Shown piece after piece: positions 53,210-55,073 of a stretch of DNA of 55,073 nt. Below the pieces are notes generated by a model that was not told where the DNA came from, searched no databases, and saw only the letters and a list, made by a program, of their open reading frames with translations. This DNA is from Lachnospiraceae bacterium (GTDB lineage: Bacteria; Bacillota; Clostridia; Lachnospirales; Lachnospiraceae). The translations under genes were made by a program, and so were the position numbers. The stretch covers positions 1-55,073 of the forward strand of contig SVEN01000013.1 in the NCBI GenBank assembly GCA_015057365.1. The letters are read 5' to 3'. Position 1 is the first letter of the stretch; every line of letters starts with the position of its first letter.

Positions 53210-54049
53210 ATGGAACTGTTTCCCTTCGTCGAATCCGGCGCCCCTGTGCTGGTGTCCGCTTCCGAAAACGGTCTGTTTTTACATCCGATACACAACGAAC
53301 GCTTCGGACATCCGTTTCTTTTGTGTTCCGGTTACAAAAACGGGTTTTCCGGATGTGTATACAATGGCTCTCTGTATTATACCTACATCAACAAAGAAAA
53401 CTCTCTCTTACTTCGTCGTCTTCACGAATCTACCACGCTATTCCGTCTGGACGGCACCGACACCGTCACCTATCAGGCACCGCAACCGGTTGCCTTTCAA
53501 GGTTCCCTCCTTTTGTTCTATTCCGAGAAAAGCAAGGATGCCTACCGATTAAAGCTTCACCTTCCTTTTTCCGACCGCGAACCGAAACTTCCGGACATAT
53601 TCGGGCAAGCCTACTCCGCACCACCCCTTCTTTCCCTCCAGGCAACCGGACACTATTTATATCTTTTCCTTACTACCGATAACACCGTCTCCGCCTATCG
53701 TTACTCCTCTGCCGGCTTTGAAACTCTTTCTTCCGAAGAAGAGCTTCTTTCCCGCTTACTCATTCCGTGGGAAGCAGAGAAGACACAGCTGGAGCAGGCT
53801 TTGCTGCGTGCGGTACATCTCTCCGAACAACAGCAGAACCTGTTGACCGCAAAGGAACAGAACTTACAGACAGTCGAAGCAACACTGAAAGAATGTGAAC
53901 AAAGCAGAGAACAGGCCCTGCAAAAGCTGAAACAAACCACCCTTCTGCTGGAGCGTGCCAAAAAACAGTACAACGAGTTGATGCAGGTGGCGGAGCAATA
54001 CCGACAGGAAGCCGCAAAATGGTACGGTAAATTCACCGACAGAGTGTAA
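53210..54049 (+). CDS. Beta-propeller-like plus coiled-coil protein of unknown function
   Basis: 279 residues from ATG 53210 (CGGTGAATATC before it). The N-terminal two-thirds (about 1-175) has repeated short beta segments with aromatic residues (GLFLHPIHNERFGHPFLLCS, SLYYTYINKENSLLLRRLHE, YLYLFLTTDNTVSAYRYSS), like a small propeller. The C-terminal third (about 190-275) is one long helix, rich in Gln and Glu (AEKTQLEQALLRAVHLSEQQ), a probable coiled coil. No signal peptide. It is divergent from the Cys-rich gene, and the two may act together, possibly in spore or surface assembly. That is context only. Confidence 0.55.
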   Translation: MELFPFVESGAPVLVSASENGLFLHPIHNERFGHPFLLCSGYKNGFSGCVYNGSLYYTYINKENSLLLRRLHESTTLFRLDGTDTVTYQAPQPVAFQGSLLLFYSEKSKDAYRLKLHLPFSDREPKLPDIFGQAYSAPPLLSLQATGHYLYLFLTTDNTVSAYRYSSAGFETLSSEEELLSRLLIPWEAEKTQLEQALLRAVHLSEQQQNLLTAKEQNLQTVEATLKECEQSREQALQKLKQTTLLLERAKKQYNELMQVAEQYRQEAAKWYGKFTDRV

Positions 54050-54077
54050 TTTCCCTTCCTCTGTTACAGATAAAGAC

Positions 54078-54122
54078 AAAAAGGGCTTCACATCCGTTGC
54101 TTACAAGATGCGAAGTCCTTTG
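54078..54122 (-). terminator. Terminator after right-end membrane protein gene
   Basis: Minus strand AAGGACTTCGCATC...GATGTGAAGCCCTT then TTTGTCTTT; it can also close the convergent + gene. Confidence 0.75.
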
Positions 54123-54173
54123 CCTTATACCATTTATAAATCACTATTCAAACAAAAGAATCTACCCGGTTTC

Positions 54174-55073
54174 CTAGCTCAGATACACCAGCACCTGCGT
54201 CACAGGAATTCTTCCTAAGCGTTCCTGTGCTGCCGCTTCCATCGCCCGGATAATCTCCTCCGCTGCCAAATCACGCTCGTTCTTCCTGTACTTATCCTTC
54301 ATAGATTCCAGACACTCCAAAAGGTCACCGGCAAGCCGATGTCCCATCTCACTGCCCAGCACGCGCTTCGCCTGAAAACGTACCTCTACGTAAACCAAAC
54401 TGATTCCACCGTATTCCCTATAGTGCAGCACTCCCGGTGTCAAACGCACAAAACAATCCGTGGCAACATCAAACCATGCCATCCATTCTTCCCCTGCCGC
54501 CTTTTTCTCCTCCTCCGACAGCTCACCGAACCGCTCGATCGGGTAAAGAATCTCCACGTCCTTTCCCTTCATCGCCGGCATCCGTTCGCACACCGTTTCC
54601 TCTTTCTCAAGCGTTCCCATGCAACAGTGTTTTCCCCAAACATAAAACGGGTATACGCTTCCTTGCTTTATATACTCCATAGGATTTTCCGTATACTCCG
54701 GCGAACGCCATGTACAGGTTCCGTTCTTTCCTTCATAGGACACCTCAAAATAATAACGTTTTTCCTTATACCCCCAAAAAACGCGCCTGATTCTGTTCCC
54801 CGGTTTCACGATTCTGCATTTCGTCTCCTGTCCGAACCGCAGGATAAGGCTTTGCATTATGCGAGCCGAGAGGCCTCGTACTCCGAAAAACACCGTCAGC
54901 AAAAACAACGGCACGCCTCCCAGTGCCCCCACAAAAAGCCCTTCTTTGCTGTTTTCACTGGTTCCGGCAAAATATTCCGTGATGCCGTCTGCATCTGCAA
55001 GATATATCAGCTGGCTGAGCCCAACCCACACCACACAAAAAATCAGACATAGTACCGCAATGGCAATATCCCC
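54174..55073 (-). CDS. Membrane protein of unknown function (5' end beyond window)
   Basis: The frame stays open to the right edge; the last 13 codons (DIAIAVLCLIFC) extend a membrane helix, so the true start is outside. About 299 residues are visible. Two membrane segments (the one at the edge, and GLFVGALGGVPLFLLTVFFG) precede a cytoplasmic region with YYFEVSYEGKNGTCTWRSPE, similar to DUF3592-type modules, then an acidic helical tail. No enzyme motif is seen. Confidence 0.6.
   Translation of the reverse strand, partial: GDIAIAVLCLIFCVVWVGLSQLIYLADADGITEYFAGTSENSKEGLFVGALGGVPLFLLTVFFGVRGLSARIMQSLILRFGQETKCRIVKPGNRIRRVFWGYKEKRYYFEVSYEGKNGTCTWRSPEYTENPMEYIKQGSVYPFYVWGKHCCMGTLEKEETVCERMPAMKGKDVEILYPIERFGELSEEEKKAAGEEWMAWFDVATDCFVRLTPGVLHYREYGGISLVYVEVRFQAKRVLGSEMGHRLAGDLLECLESMKDKYRKNERDLAAEEIIRAMEAAAQERLGRIPVTQVLVYLS

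Overview
The window looks like chromosomal DNA of an anaerobic, xylan-degrading Clostridia member, most likely Lachnospiraceae. This is inferred from protein style, moderate G+C, strong AGGAGG ribosome binding sites, a lysine riboswitch over dapA-dapB, DUF951 and DUF1015 proteins, and secreted GH11/CBM36 xylanases. Most genes lie on the minus strand.

Layout: 1-480 holds the 3' end of a probable insertion-sequence transposase and a hairpin-rich spacer. 481-2887 is rpmG-secE-nusG-rplK-rplA. Its rplA leader contains a sequence that closely resembles the L1-binding stalk of 23S rRNA, and the rplK leader shares its core. 3054-3588 holds two small conserved proteins. 3701-5171 is an ECF sigma/anti-sigma pair. 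5315-7550 is a two-component system. 7784-8569 is a secreted Ig-like protein. 8906-10821 is dapB-dapA with a lysine riboswitch. 10951-16092 is an oligopeptide ABC importer with a fused double ATPase. 16310-17455 is a membrane-anchored PrsA-like foldase. 17757-19713 is MgtC-like plus a solute-binding lipoprotein with no C-terminal lobe. 19904-22591 is a chemoreceptor with a long charged N-terminus. 23189-24623 is a second ECF pair with a clear GGAACC/CGTC promoter. 24677-28157 is CotH-like plus prfC. 28344-29603 is a CgeB-like glycosyltransferase. 29733-30990 is CheY plus an MshEN-CheX-like fusion. 31184-32425 is DUF1015.

32885-43921 is a tandem array of four GH11 xylanases. Each carries calcium-dependent CBM36 modules. 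The first and last also carry a CE4 deacetylase and a CE1 esterase. All four have near-identical promoter architecture, and the two outer genes share about 1.2 kb that appears identical. Together they would release, deacetylate and de-esterify substituted xylan, with the peptide importer, chemoreceptor and chemotaxis proteins as general nutrient functions. 44240-47951 is a heterodimeric ABC exporter. 48143-51991 is a third ECF operon in which a HExxH metallopeptidase lipoprotein carries a domain homologous to the extracellular domain of the anti-sigma factor. The right end holds a Cys-rich protein, a propeller/coiled-coil protein and a truncated membrane protein.

The two most novel signals are: (1) a family of modular nested inverted-repeat elements in intergenic regions (best copies 8634-8818 and 32526-32797), with conserved internal blocks but locus-specific outer arms that stay complementary; and (2) the sigma / anti-sigma / metallopeptidase operon with a shared sensor domain. 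All homology statements come from recall and by-eye comparison; no database search was run.
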